Source: Jacaranda mimosifolia
Taxonomy: Eukaryota > Streptophyta > Magnoliopsida > Lamiales > Bignoniaceae
DNA: 64,000 nt
Assembly (NCBI GenBank): GCA_018894105.1
Contig: CM032131.1
Location: forward strand, 2,940,501-3,004,500
Reading direction: 5' to 3'
The notes beneath the pieces were generated by a model that saw nothing but the letters and a program-made list of their open reading frames with translations, was not told the origin of the DNA and did no database searches. The position numbers were made by a program, and so were the translations under genes. Below are positions 37,240 to 48,499 of this stretch, piece by piece; positions within the stretch are counted from its first letter, which is position 1, and the number at the start of each line of letters is the position of its first letter.

Positions 37240-37560
37240 AGACTTTTTTAGTCGGGTTGACCCGATTCAAATAACAATCCACCGTCATATTCGTCTATTT
37301 TGGACATGTAGAAGTATTCTACCCCTAATTCGACTTTATATAATAAATCTGTACTCTTGTACTTCTATAAATATCTTTTAATTCAAGCCATCAAATCAAT
37401 TAGTTGCTCTCACTTTCAATATAATTTATCCGACTTTAGTACCTTTCTGACTTAAACATCTTAGGATTATTGCAGGACCTTCCTAGCGACTTTCTAACCT
37501 TATTTTTTGTTTTAGGCTCTAAATCCCATCATTCGACTTGTCCAAAAAATTAAGAGAATA
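37240..37560 (+). mobile_element. second LTR-like fragment, Tat type
   Basis: CTTCTATAAATATC (37361-37374) is followed by CTCTCACTTTCAATATAATT, then TTTCTGACTTAAACATC, GGATTATTGCAGGACC and TTTTTTGTTTTAGG. This matches the general pattern of Tat-group LTR ends but differs clearly from the fragment at 34805-35730, so the two are not a pair. Confidence 0.45.
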
Positions 37561-37833
37561 CAGATAAATTGTACCGGTATAGGTAACGATCTCAATAGTC
37601 ATATATATACACACTTATAAATAAAAATTGTTCGAATAAGAGTTCTAGTCATATGTTACAACTCTGCAAATTCCAAGAACACATAATGAAAAGGCTAGAT
37701 AACAAAGATTAAGACGACAAGTTATATCAGTTTCATATTCATTTTAATTATGAACTTCAAAGCAAGAAAAAGAACTTATCTTGATACATAGGAAAACCCA
37801 TGGGGGCGCCCCAACTATATATCATGAGTTAAT

Positions 37834-38604
37834 TCAGGTCGGTTTAACAGCAAGATCCCAATAATGGGAAGCCCCATGATCAGCAAAGAATTTGCAGGCA
37901 GCAACTTCGCTACTACAGTGCAAGATAGAGAATTTACCAAAGCTGGGCTTCTCTACTTTTCCCTCCCAAACAATCTTCACACACTCAGACTTCTTGTCTT
38001 CCCTCCTAACCATATTTTTCAAATAACTTCTAATAGAATTAATTCCGCCCTCAACCACCACAATCCCTTTTGAAACCACCGCGCACCCACTCAGTTTTAG
38101 CCCACGTAAATTACAACTACAGCAGGAGAGGTCAGTGATCTTACAAACCGAGACCGCGGTGGTTGCAGCGGCGGCGGTGCGACCAAAGAGCAGCCGCTGT
38201 GTCTCTTCCTTCCGACGAGAAACGCGACCGATATTCTTGATTTTAGTATTTTCCCTTCTGGGATTAATGTTGTTCTTCGTCTGTGGCGGTGCATACAGCG
38301 CCAGAACAATCATCCTGGGCTCGTTTTTCTCGCTTTTGAAACCAAAATTCTTGCTCTCTTCTTGGCATGGAGTCGTGGGCTGAGCAGAATTGAGTCTTTC
38401 CGGGCTTTCTCCATCGTTGAATTCTCCGAAAGGTCGAGTGCAGCGGCTGCGGCTCCGCTTGCATGGCGACGGTACCTCTTCTTCCATCGCTACTGCTATA
38501 AGCGAAAAAACTGGTCGACGTCGTGTGGTGTTATTGGGCTGGGGCTGATATGACCGTCGACCGAGTTTACGAGTCCAATAGTTCCTTTTCAAAGGGCTTT
38601 TCAA
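37834..38604 (-). CDS. Prp3 C-terminal (DUF1115)-domain protein
   Basis: A single uninterrupted frame of 256 codons ends at TGA (37834-37836). The C-terminal half has LKLSGCAVVSKGIVVVEGG, then CVKIVWEGKVEKPSFGKF and HGASHYWDLAV. This matches the C-terminal domain of the U4/U6 snRNP protein Prp3 (VVVEGG, VWEG, SFG and HYWDLA motifs). The N-terminal half is basic and polar with no known domain. The inner Met at codon 40 (38487, MEEEVPSPCKRS) is a better start than the outer one. The stretch between them holds a TGGGCT motif (38534) that belongs with a promoter cluster upstream. Prp3 itself is much longer, so this is a short relative, perhaps acting in the nucleus on RNA; that role is inferred. 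Confidence 0.6.
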   Translation of the reverse strand: MKSPLKRNYWTRKLGRRSYQPQPNNTTRRRPVFSLIAVAMEEEVPSPCKRSRSRCTRPFGEFNDGESPERLNSAQPTTPCQEESKNFGFKSEKNEPRMIVLALYAPPQTKNNINPRRENTKIKNIGRVSRRKEETQRLLFGRTAAAATTAVSVCKITDLSCCSCNLRGLKLSGCAVVSKGIVVVEGGINSIRSYLKNMVRREDKKSECVKIVWEGKVEKPSFGKFSILHCSSEVAACKFFADHGASHYWDLAVKPT

Positions 38605-38745
38605 ATGGGCCTATGATGTTGTCTTGGGCTAAGTATCTCCATTTATTGATTTGGGCTACTTGGCCCAAGTAGAGAAAGTTGTGAGACGGAATTGGGCCAC
38701 AAGGCCACAATCTAGGTTTCACGACTTATATTGGGTAGAGGCCCA
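38534..38745 (-). promoter_or_regulatory. cluster of site II (TGGGCC/TGGGCT) motifs
   Basis: Copies lie at 38534, 38606, 38625, 38652, 38662 (inverted), 38693 and 38740 (inverted), just upstream of the Prp3-like ORF. Site II elements are bound by TCP factors and are common in promoters of plant housekeeping genes. Confidence 0.6.
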
Positions 38746-39965
38746 ATAGTGGGTGGTGCGAAATTCTAAGTGAGTTGGAAATTTATTTTTATTTTGAGGT
38801 TGAGTTCTATTAGGGATGGACATTCGAATTAGGTAACTCGAATTCAAATAATTCAAATCAAATACAAGACATGTCAGATTGTCAGATAGCAATTTTACCT
38901 ACTCATATTTATTTCAATTTATCAGTTATTCAAATTATCGAGTACCTAGCAAGTTTGGGTTCATATACTTGGTATGATGATTTTTGTTTTTAATTTAATT
39001 TTAACAACTTAAAAGGCATAAAACTAAAAATACTAAAATTTGACCTCTGTTAGTACATAGGCCATCTTTGGCCTCTGTAACTGGCCTTTGCTAGGCTAAA
39101 CATTGCCCTCTTTAAAATATAATAAATATATATATATATATAAATTATGATATGAATATATTATAATATACTACAAAATATATTATTATATATATTTATA
39201 TATTATAGTATGTAGTATATAGTATATAGTTATATATAAATTTAAATTGGGTATCCGAACTATTTGAATGGATAGAACCTCCTACTTGATACTCAAAATG
39301 AAATTTTGTTGGGAGAGGGGATGGCGTTTCGGGTAGCTAATTCATAATTTCTTGTGGAAAAAAAAAAAAAGTTGATCCAATTAAATTGAATTGTTACCTG
39401 AAGTATCCAATTTAAACGCTCGCCCCCAAGTTCTATTGAGAAATTAATTGTATTAACCTATAAATACATCTTTAAAATCCGAACAGAATATGAGGCATGT
39501 TAAATTGACACTAGGTTCGAGTTGATGCCTAGTCCTCCTAATTGGAATAGGAAGTCCATCCACAAATGGTGTGAAGATATTATTTTATTTGAAGATTGAG
39601 TCATATATAGAAACTACTTGAGAAGGATCAACGACCCACATTATTGAGAGCTGCCTGCTGTCTGCTTCTCAATCGGAGGAGGGGGTTCATTATTCATATG
39701 ACATGAGGATTCTATTCTATTTGGAGATTTCAATTTTATTCAAAAATTGAAGGCACTAACTTATAGATATATATATATATATATATATGCTTGAAAGTTA
39801 AAATCCTAATTTAAGGTACCTGAAATTGACTCCATGTTTAAGTTGGTGCCTTGTTCTGAATCCAAGTGGGCAGTAGTTTATTGGAGTAAAAGAACAAATG
39901 GTGAGACGGTTTTCTTTTATTTGGATGTTGAGTTCTATTAGAAAATTAAAAATGTTGAGTTTCAT
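38745..39965 (+). repeat. degenerate tandem repeat of about 360-400 bp
   Basis: Words such as ATTTGGATGTTGAGTTCTAT recur in order near 38790 (interrupted by the hAT element), 39580 and 39928. GAATGGGAAGTCC-like text, CACAAATGGTG and TATAAATACATCTTT also recur in order. Copies are strongly diverged. Nothing is encoded. Confidence 0.4.
38811..39428. mobile_element. 618-bp non-autonomous hAT element with perfect target duplication
   Basis: It is flanked by the identical 8-mer AGTTCTAT (38803-38810 and 39429-39436). The left end TAGGGATGGACATTCG and the minus-strand right end TGGGGGCGAGCGTTTA are imperfect inverted repeats. It has no coding sequence. It includes a (TA)n stretch near 39127-39142. 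It is inserted in one unit of a local degenerate repeat. Confidence 0.75.
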
Positions 39966-42950
39966 AATTCTACGTATTCTGTATTCTTTCGTTGAATCTT
40001 TTTATGGGGATGATAAATATGAAAAAAAATAAAATTGATCTTTCCTATTTCCAACAAAGCAAACCACTATAAATATATCTTTCAATAACATTATTACTTG
40101 ATAATGTCTTAATCAAATTATCTTCCAAGTATTATATAAAACAATTAATTAACTTGTTCTTTCAGTAAGAAAAAAAAATTCCTTTTTTTTTTTTTTTCCA
40201 TACAAATAATTCCAATTGAATGCAAATGAATATAGATTGTGTCTTTCTCATGATTTTTGGTGTATTCAATACTAAATGATTAAAAATTTTAAACCTCCTT
40301 TTGAGCCTGAGCATAAATATAAGGTACTCGAGGCGTGTGCACATAACAAGATTTTAACAAGATTTGCCTTGAATTATTTAGAGCACATGAAAATATAATA
40401 TAAAATATCATACTAAATATACTTTTATTTTGAAAAAATTATTAAAACAAATTAATTTTTTTTATTTTTTAAAACATAATACTCTTTCCACCAACTTTTC
40501 ATTTCAAAAAATTCAATTAAATAACTTTCAACATAGCACGCTAAAGAATGTCTTATTATTAAAAAAATTACCATTGAATTTCTTGAATTAAGAAACTTTA
40601 TTTATGAATATTCAATTTTAAAATAGTTTATATTTAATATATTAATTTATTTGCAGCAAAAATATTTACACACCTTAATTTGGGAACTTTGATAATTTCT
40701 AACCCTTTTGTGAAATCTAAAATTTCAAATAAATATTTTACTCCAAAACTATATTTATTAAAATATAAATAATCACTGATACAAATTCCAAATTGAAAAC
40801 ACCTAAAGAAGAAATTTCTATTGAATTCTAATTTATTAAATTTCTTAATTCGATCCATTTTACAAGAATCTTAACAGTTACCAGACAATGCATTCAAGAA
40901 TTCCTACATATAGTTTAGAGATTAACCAATTCGGTCCTGCTAAAGTAGTGATGACTGATGAATAAACATTCATTCAAAGACAATAACTCAAAACTTAATA
41001 ACAACATCATCCAGCCAACAAAATTATTCAAGGGACCCATCATCTTTTTCTCCCAAAATGTTAGAGACTGTTATCTTGTGTTTGGTCATTTTCTAGAAAA
41101 ATATTTGGGGAAATGGGTTTCTTGGGAGAAAATTTGGAGAATGTCCCAAATGTTTCTTTTTATTTTGAAAAAATATGAAAAATGATTTGAAAACGAATTG
41201 TTTGTTTCTTTATGTTTTTGAGGGAGAAACATTACTGTTAATGTCAAATCAATTATTTTTTTTGTTAGGTTTATAGGGTGAAAGTATTTTTTATGTAATA
41301 TATTATATATGATATATATTTATAGTTGAATGATGTGTGTGTATATGTATGTAATAATTGATATATTGTTATAATAAAATGATATGTAATTAATTCAATT
41401 GGTACTTTATTTTAAAATTTATATTTTTATGAATTTATTAATAAATATTAATTATTTATAAATTTATAATTATATCTTAATTATAAAAAATTGGCAAATA
41501 TCCATAATTGTTGATATCAACTTATATAAAAAATTTAATTATTGTACATTAATATAAACTAATTATTGTTTATTCTTAAAATATAATTATTTAATTATTT
41601 ATTATTTACAATTTATGTATAAAAAAAACTTAGTTATTTATTTAAATAAAATAATATATATATATATATATATATAACACTTAATAATGATTCATCAAAT
41701 TATAAAAAAATAATTTTATACTTTATGAAACTAAATCATCTTAAATTATTTATTAAACCAATAAACATAATATTTAATTATACGCAAATGTGAAACATAA
41801 TTAATAAATACATAATAAGTTATTTAAATAATTAAATAAATTAATTTAATTAATTAAATAAGTTATTTATTTACTTTAACTCATTATTTAATTAATATAT
41901 CATTTAGTAAATAAATTACTTAGTAACAATCAAAAAGATTTTTACTTAATTTTAATTAATTTTCTTGATAATTATTTTAATTGTATTAATATTAATTTAT
42001 TAAACTTAATAAATTATTAAATAAATATCACACTATAATTAATTTTTTATAATAATTTTAAATAAATGTGAATATTAATATCTAATGAAAATTAATTTTT
42101 TGAAGAAAATTAATTTATTTATTATATCAAATTAAAATATTTAAATTATTTATTAAATGAATGAATATAATATTTAGTTAATACATTTAATATTAATATA
42201 AGTTATATTAAATATAACTAATACCTTATTTAGTTAATAAGTAATTTAATATGTTATTTAGTAAATAAATTATTTATTAAATTTAATTAATTTTCTCAAT
42301 GATTATTTTAATTAATTTTGTAAACATAAGATTTAGAATTCTTTTAGTAAAATTTTAATATTTTTATATATGTAAATATATATATATATATAAGTGAAAT
42401 AAAAGAGTGATAAAGAAACGAATGATGTGAAATATAGAGTGAAAAAATAAAGTACGTGTACTTTTTAAGGTATAAATTTTTTTTGGGTGAATTGTGAGGG
42501 ATTTTTTGAGTAAAAAATTATAATATTTTGGAAGAAAGATTGAAAAATGTGCCTCCATTTAGAATTTTTTGAGGGTTGGAAAAAATTTCCCAAAATGTAG
42601 AAGAACTTGCCCTCGCTTTCTAGATAAACTTGTTTTCCCATAGGAATCCCATTGAAGCAACTGTTAATTGCGAGTGAAAACAAGAAACATCTTAAGCATC
42701 TGAAATTAGTCAATCATATTCTAGATATAAAACCATCTAAGCAAACAAAAGGGTTATCAAATTTGAGATGTATGGACAAACATCCTTGTACTTCGGTCGG
42801 CTGTGCTGATGTAGAGCGGTAGTAAGTTGAGTTATTGACTAAAACAAGAAAGATGTGCAACAGATAACCAAGTCTAGAATGGTACGTCCAGCAAATTTCG
42901 GACATACTATTATTAATTAGGGCAGGCCTTGTCATGCCTTAGTACTCTTC
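39966..42950. other. very A+T-rich intergenic DNA
   Basis: No gene is seen. From about 41270 to 42400 the sequence is almost only A and T, with TTAATTAATT-type words and (TA)n runs (41654-41676, 42375-42392). Short ORFs here are low-complexity. Confidence 0.5.
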
Positions 42951-43059
42951 AGTCATCACCTTAACATCTCCTTTCAGATGTAGGAGATTGTCGAAGAGCA
43001 CACGGTATGCCATGATCGACAGGTAGAAGAAAAGCAAATAATATAGATATATTTCATTC

Positions 43060-46000
43060 TTAGATGAAGTTTCGGATGTCTAATGACTTCACATCAGGCA
43101 TTTCTTCACCCTTGAACTCTTCCCTGCAAAAAGTTGGGAGGAAGAAAAGGGTTTAAGCCTCTTGATATTTTAACATCAAATTTCCAGGAACATTTTAACA
43201 CGGATCCCTCAGAGAGAGAAGGAAATGGAAGGGATATGCTGGAGGAATTGGGCGCCTCCAATGCATCAAGGGAAGAGACTAGGAATCTCCAAAGAGTGGA
43301 CCAAATAAACTAGTATATAACAATAGAAGACTGCAAAAGTTAGAAGGCGTACCTTTTTTTCTGGGTTTCCATTGCTTCAAGAGCATCCTTCCTCAGCTCC
43401 TCTAGTTGGGCTTTTGCAATTTTAAGTTCCAACTGTTCCTCGTATTTGGGCAGATCTTCTCTACGAATGCCGAGCCTACATAACAGCAAGTTAATAAGTA
43501 AAATCCAGTAGGAAGTGCCCAGAGTTGAACCATGCAACATTATCATGCTTATGAGACAATGGAGTTGTAAATATTACTGCTTTTGTTCAATAAGAGAAGG
43601 TACCAAATCCTAACTAACAATGCAAACTAACGTTCACCAACCATCATCACTCATCAACCATTTAAATTGAGAACTTAGGATTCCTCAAGAATGTAAGTTA
43701 GACATCATGGAGCTTACTTTTGGTTGACCTTATCAAATTCTGCCATAAGGAGCGCCATTCCCTTTTTATCATTTCTCATAAGTGGCTTCTTCAACTCCCT
43801 CTCAACTTTATCCAGTGCATCCATCATCATAGCCTCTGCACCCAATTCATCAACGAGGCCCCTCCTGCCAAAAACAATTATAAAAGGAAGAATGAGGAGC
43901 AGAGTGGATCTCAGGCTGTTCACACACAAATATATGATGAAACCTACGATATTGGCGTTGCATGGTAATTCCAAGCAGAAATTCAATAATAAAAAGGTTC
44001 ATTAAAGGTATATTTGTGATTATAATATTATTTATTTCCTCCCATGACGCTTTATCTTATATTCTTATGAAATAAAACTAATATATTACATATATTTAAA
44101 AGGTTCACTAAGGGAGCAAATAAATTATATTGTAGAGAAAAATACTCACTAACATAAAAGAAAACCAAAACCCTGTTGGAAAATTATAAATAAGGTCTTA
44201 ATATGATAACATACTTAACCCTTATGTCCTTCAAGGCCAGTAAATAGGATCGAGCATCAGTGATATCTTGTGTTCGTGTTTCAATAGTGTATTTGATCCT
44301 CTGGGACTCGGAGAAAAGATCAGCCCTGCACATATAAATCACATCAAAGAAAAAGGGAAAAACAGAGGATAAGGGTGAATATCATCAAGAAGGGTCAACA
44401 GCCAGATGCTACTTTATATAATTTAGAAAGGGCCAAAACAGCAGGCAATTTACAACATAAGAAAAGAGAAAAGTCAATGTTTGATGAGAAATTGATAAAG
44501 CAGTCATAACTCCCTGAAGTTAGCAAGGATACAGGCAGTTAGAACTAAAATACTCTAGAGAAGGTAAATGAAGAGAATGGTGAGAGAGTCATTACATGGG
44601 GAAAAATAAGAAGTCAATTTTGCAGCTAAATTAGTACATTCATACGCATTAAACTTTTGGAACCAAATCACAAAATCATAGATGACTTGATTTCGAGAAA
44701 TTTCAATAGAAGAGTGTACGAATATCATGTTCTCCAAATGGCTGGCGAGCATCAGACACTTTTCAAGAATTTCTTTAACCTTATCATATTTAGGTGGACA
44801 ATTAAACAAGAAATACTTCCAATGGTTAAATAGCTAATAAGGTGGATTTTATACTCTGTTTTAATAGGTAATTGGTTAACCATGAGTCAGCACTTATATC
44901 ATTGAAACAAAAGTTTTCTGGCACACTATTTCTCAATTTGAAGAGAAAGTATTCTAGTTAGATAAAAATTGATAACTTAAATAGGCATAGTAGAAACCTT
45001 ACTTCTCTCTCACAGTCTTCATGACTTTAGCATATTGAGCCACAACAGCAGGATCATCAGGATCTATGGTAATTTTCTCCTGTCGGAGAATGCCTAAGGC
45101 TGTCTCAAATTTCTTCTTTACCTCAAGGAAAATGCCCTTCAGAATCTCTTTGGAAGTACATGCAACAGTCAGAAGCTTACAATTTAGGGCATTATGGGGG
45201 CATAAAATGCAGTGACTTAACAAAATCTAAAACATGACATGGTGCTGATAGAAGAATAAAAATATTACTAATCATCAACAGCAAATAACAACATGTAAGA
45301 AAATTGCGGATTCGCCAAAATCCAATTCATACTTCAATATTGTCTAGAAACCTGATGGTATTGAAACAATTTCTGAAGTTTAGGAGTGATGCCTGGCAAT
45401 AGCAACAAGCATCACCTTTAGTAAAAAAGCAAAAAATAAACTAAGGAAAAAGGTTTGAATACCTAACACATCTGAGATTCAACAGAACAATTTTCTGTAG
45501 ACTCTACATATATCACTGACATCATGCTCACCAAATACTTCATTCACAAGTTAATTCATTAAATCCTGATCCCTGATATGTTTTTCCCATCCAACACTCC
45601 AATTCAAAGAAATTTATTTTCTCTATCTCTTTTACTTTAATTTGTTGTATTTTCAAGTATTTGTCATCTTTAAGGTGGAATAACATGAGCTGTTGGCATC
45701 CAGAATAGCGGAAATCACACAGTGAGTTTACAAGGAAAAAAAAAAGAAAAAAAAAAAAGGAAGAAAAAAGAAAGAAAAAAAGAAAGAAGAAAGAAATGGA
45801 ATATCTCAAATCGTCTTCTTAGCCTTCTGAATCAAATATCTCATGATTACACACAAAATCATCAATATAACCTGAACTAGAAGAGTCTGATGCAACATAA
45901 AAAGTAAGAAGAAGAAGAAGAAGAAAAAGAAATAATGATTTTAGAATATCTTCTTCTGTTCACTTTATACAGTAGAAGCCCAAACAAATAAAAAAAATTC

Positions 46001-46974
46001 ACACCCTTAAAAATTTAGGACAGTAGGCTTCTGAAGTTGCAAAAGCCAAAACAATCAAAGGCTAGAAGAACTTGCACACAATCCTAGTCCAAACACAACA
46101 TCATAACTTCATCCAGGGCATCTATGCCAGTCAGGATAGACTGACACTTCCAAATATTAACAAAACCATTTTCTTTTTAATCTTCTAACTAGAAGTTCCG
46201 CCATAACATTTGCATCAACAGTTGATAAAAGAAATATTCTATCCTTCCAAGTACTACATATAACTCCTTCATATGATACACTTGATCATTTTTTGCCGTT
46301 TTTCTATTGTACTGTCTCTTAGTGGGGCTTTACCAGCGAAAGACATCCCAAAACATTCCCATAATCTCCCCTTGTTACCAACATATTCACAAGCATAAAA
46401 TTGCTTAAACGGCCCCCATAGTCTTCCATTTTCAGGATGCAAAGCAGCACAAAGCTTCAACACTATAAAACATTTAATGCACATTCCTTTAACATTGCAT
46501 AGAAACTCGTATACAACTTTAACACTGATCAAACAGATCATTATATAAATATGGAACATTTTCAACGTCGTCGTCATTACCATAAACACCAAACACAATA
46601 ATTAACCAAAAAAAGATTAAAGAAAGAAATCAATTCGAGGTGGAACAATCAACAGAACAACAACATTAATAGAATAACAAAATTTCAGAACCCACCATCA
46701 CCCTTTAACGCTGGGGGAGCTGCGCCAGCTCCTTTCGCAAATGAACGAACTGGAACCCTATACTCCGACCGCAAAATACTTTGCCCAGTATATACCTGCA
46801 AAGTAATTTATTTTTTTTTTGAAAAAAATAAAAATTTATAATTCAATCTTTAATCACAGAAAAATTGAGGCATCTTGCAGGTGAATCTAAAACGAATTAC
46901 AGGAAATGGAAAGGGTAATACGAAAAGAAAACCTGGCGAGTGGATCTGGAGATGAAGCGAGTGGCAAAAGCCAT
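43060..46974 (-). CDS. MGP1: mitochondrial ATP synthase 24 kDa subunit (seven exons)
   Basis: The coding exons on the minus strand are 46974-46933, 46795-46696, 45147-45003, 44325-44215, 43864-43718, 43475-43353 and 43123-43060. All introns have GT-AG ends and phases join exactly, giving 732 bp (243 residues plus TAA). It starts MAFATRFISRSTRQ, an Arg-rich, acid-free presequence for mitochondrial import. It continues with LEVKKKFETALGILRQEKI, TVREKADLFSESQRIKYTI, LVDELGAEAMMMDALDKV and IRREDLPKYEEQLELKIAK, and ends LDIRNFI. This matches the plant-specific 24 kDa (FAd) subunit of F1Fo-ATP synthase, required for male gametophyte development in Arabidopsis. The length fits the family. Intron 2 (1.55 kb) is the longest. 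The copy looks intact. Confidence 0.92.
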
Positions 46975-47073
46975 TTCGGATTGGAAGAAGCGATTCTCTG
47001 TCTCTCTCAGGCCTCAGCCTTCTGGTAAACGGAGTAGTGTAATGGAAAAATGGCAATGGCGTAAGTTAATTAA

Positions 47074-47082
47074 TTTTTTATA
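47074..47082 (-). promoter_or_regulatory. TATA box of the ATP synthase gene
   Basis: TATAAAAAA on the minus strand, about 100 bp upstream of the start codon at 46974. Transcription would begin near 47045, giving a 5' UTR of about 70 bases. Confidence 0.55.
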
Positions 47083-47152
47083 GAAAAAGGATAATAGAAA
47101 TGCTAACGGCGTCGTATCGGTGGCCTCACTCCTCTTTTGGGTTCACTCTTAA

Positions 47153-47174
47153 TGGGCCTCTGGAAAAATGGGCT
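47153..47174 (-). promoter_or_regulatory. two site II motifs upstream of the ATP synthase gene
   Basis: TGGGCC (47153-47158) and TGGGCT (47169-47174) lie 70-100 bp upstream of the TATA box. Paired site II elements are well known in promoters of plant nuclear genes for oxidative phosphorylation. Confidence 0.6.
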
Positions 47175-48073
47175 TTTACACATTAAGGTTTCTTTTGATT
47201 TTTGTACTTCTGTTTGTTTTTTTTGTTTTTGTTAAAATTTTTTTGGGAAAGTTTGTTTCATCCAAAATTACGCTTATTTACATTAATAATGCGATAGCAC
47301 TAATATTTTTAAGTATTTTGTTAGATAATAATGTACTGATAAATCAGGTTTCTTTTTTAAATCATATTTAAAGTTTTGTATCCAGTTGAAATAGATCTAA
47401 AATATTGGGATGAAGATCAAATTTAAACTAGGGAAATGTAGGCATGAACATTTTAAGCATTGCTAATTATAGTAAAATTGACTTCAAAAAATAATCAAAT
47501 TCTTTTAAAATTGATTTATGCATAATTTTACAATAACCATGATTTTTCATTAAAACTATGACACTACAAATTTGTCAAACTTAATAAAATTATTGCTTTT
47601 TCATAATTTTCAAATAATTGATGAAGCATATGTTGGAATTTTCATTTTTTTAATTGAAAAACGTGATATTTAGGATGATTGTTTCAAAAACTTTTAAACA
47701 TATTAAATATTGTAACATACTCCTAACTCTTGCGACATCTGTATTTTGAAAAGTTTAGGGAGAAAAATATAATAAATTATTGCCCTTCGTTGTAGTTTAA
47801 GAATAATTTGACAGACAACCCAATAACAAATTAATGATAACAACAAATATCAACAAATAAAATATTACAAAGAAATTCGTTCAATCAAGTGAAATCTTTA
47901 GGTTAAATCAAGGACATGCATGACATCAAGTCAAATGCATTGATTGATTTTTTTGGTTGTAACTTATACAAAAAGTTTATATTATACTCCTACATATATA
48001 ATACTGAATACATCTCATCCCGTATTTTAACTAAACAGGTGTTTTGAAATCAGTATAAGCTTAATTAGTCTTG
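47175..48073. other. A+T-rich intergenic DNA
   Basis: No gene is called. The 67-codon ORF at 47168-47371 is a run of Phe, Leu and Val from T-rich sequence and overlaps the site II motif. Confidence 0.45.
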
Positions 48074-48078
48074 CAACA

Positions 48079-48499
48079 TGATATGTATTGAAAAATTGTA
48101 ATGAAAACAACAAAGATTAAAGGAAATAAAGATTTTATTGGGAAGTTATTGTGCAAGAATCTTAAACACAATTATACCAATAAACAAGTCCGTATGGAGA
48201 GAACAAAGCTCCAAATGCAAATACTAGATAAACAAAGACTTAATCCTAACAGATGTTTATACTAAACATCCAACTAACTCTTGTTTGCAATAATTGAAAA
48301 ATAGGAAAACATGCACTAAGTGGAAAGGTGTGCTGGAGAGAATCATGGCTGCAACTTTTCCAAATTTGCCCCACTAACTAATCGTAGAAACTGAAGGAGT
48401 TGAGATTGGACTTTGTCAAAACTTTTAACACCTTCAGCTACACTCCCATGCTTTCTTCTGGAATATGTCTTCAGAGTTGGCGAAGATGGGCTTGTATCA
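48079..48499 (-). repeat. 3' LTR of the Reina-like element
   Basis: 421 bp, TGATATGTA to TTGTATCA, matching 52936-53368. The end of the chromodomain ORF runs into it. Confidence 0.85.

Noticed and set aside
34805..37560. The two Tat-type LTR fragments as a pair bounding one element
   Set aside because: Their sequences differ too much and the DNA between them has no gag-pol remnants; they are better read as separate fragments.
37864..38553. Several plus-strand ORFs over the Prp3-like gene
   Set aside because: They are antisense shadows of the minus-strand reading frame that has the domain motifs.
42714..42935. 73-codon minus-strand ORF just 3' of the ATP synthase gene
   Set aside because: It follows the stop codon in probable 3' UTR and flanking DNA and has no family features.
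45540..45809. 89-codon ORF starting with a Phe-rich run
   Set aside because: It comes from a purine-rich low-complexity tract in intron 2 of the ATP synthase gene.
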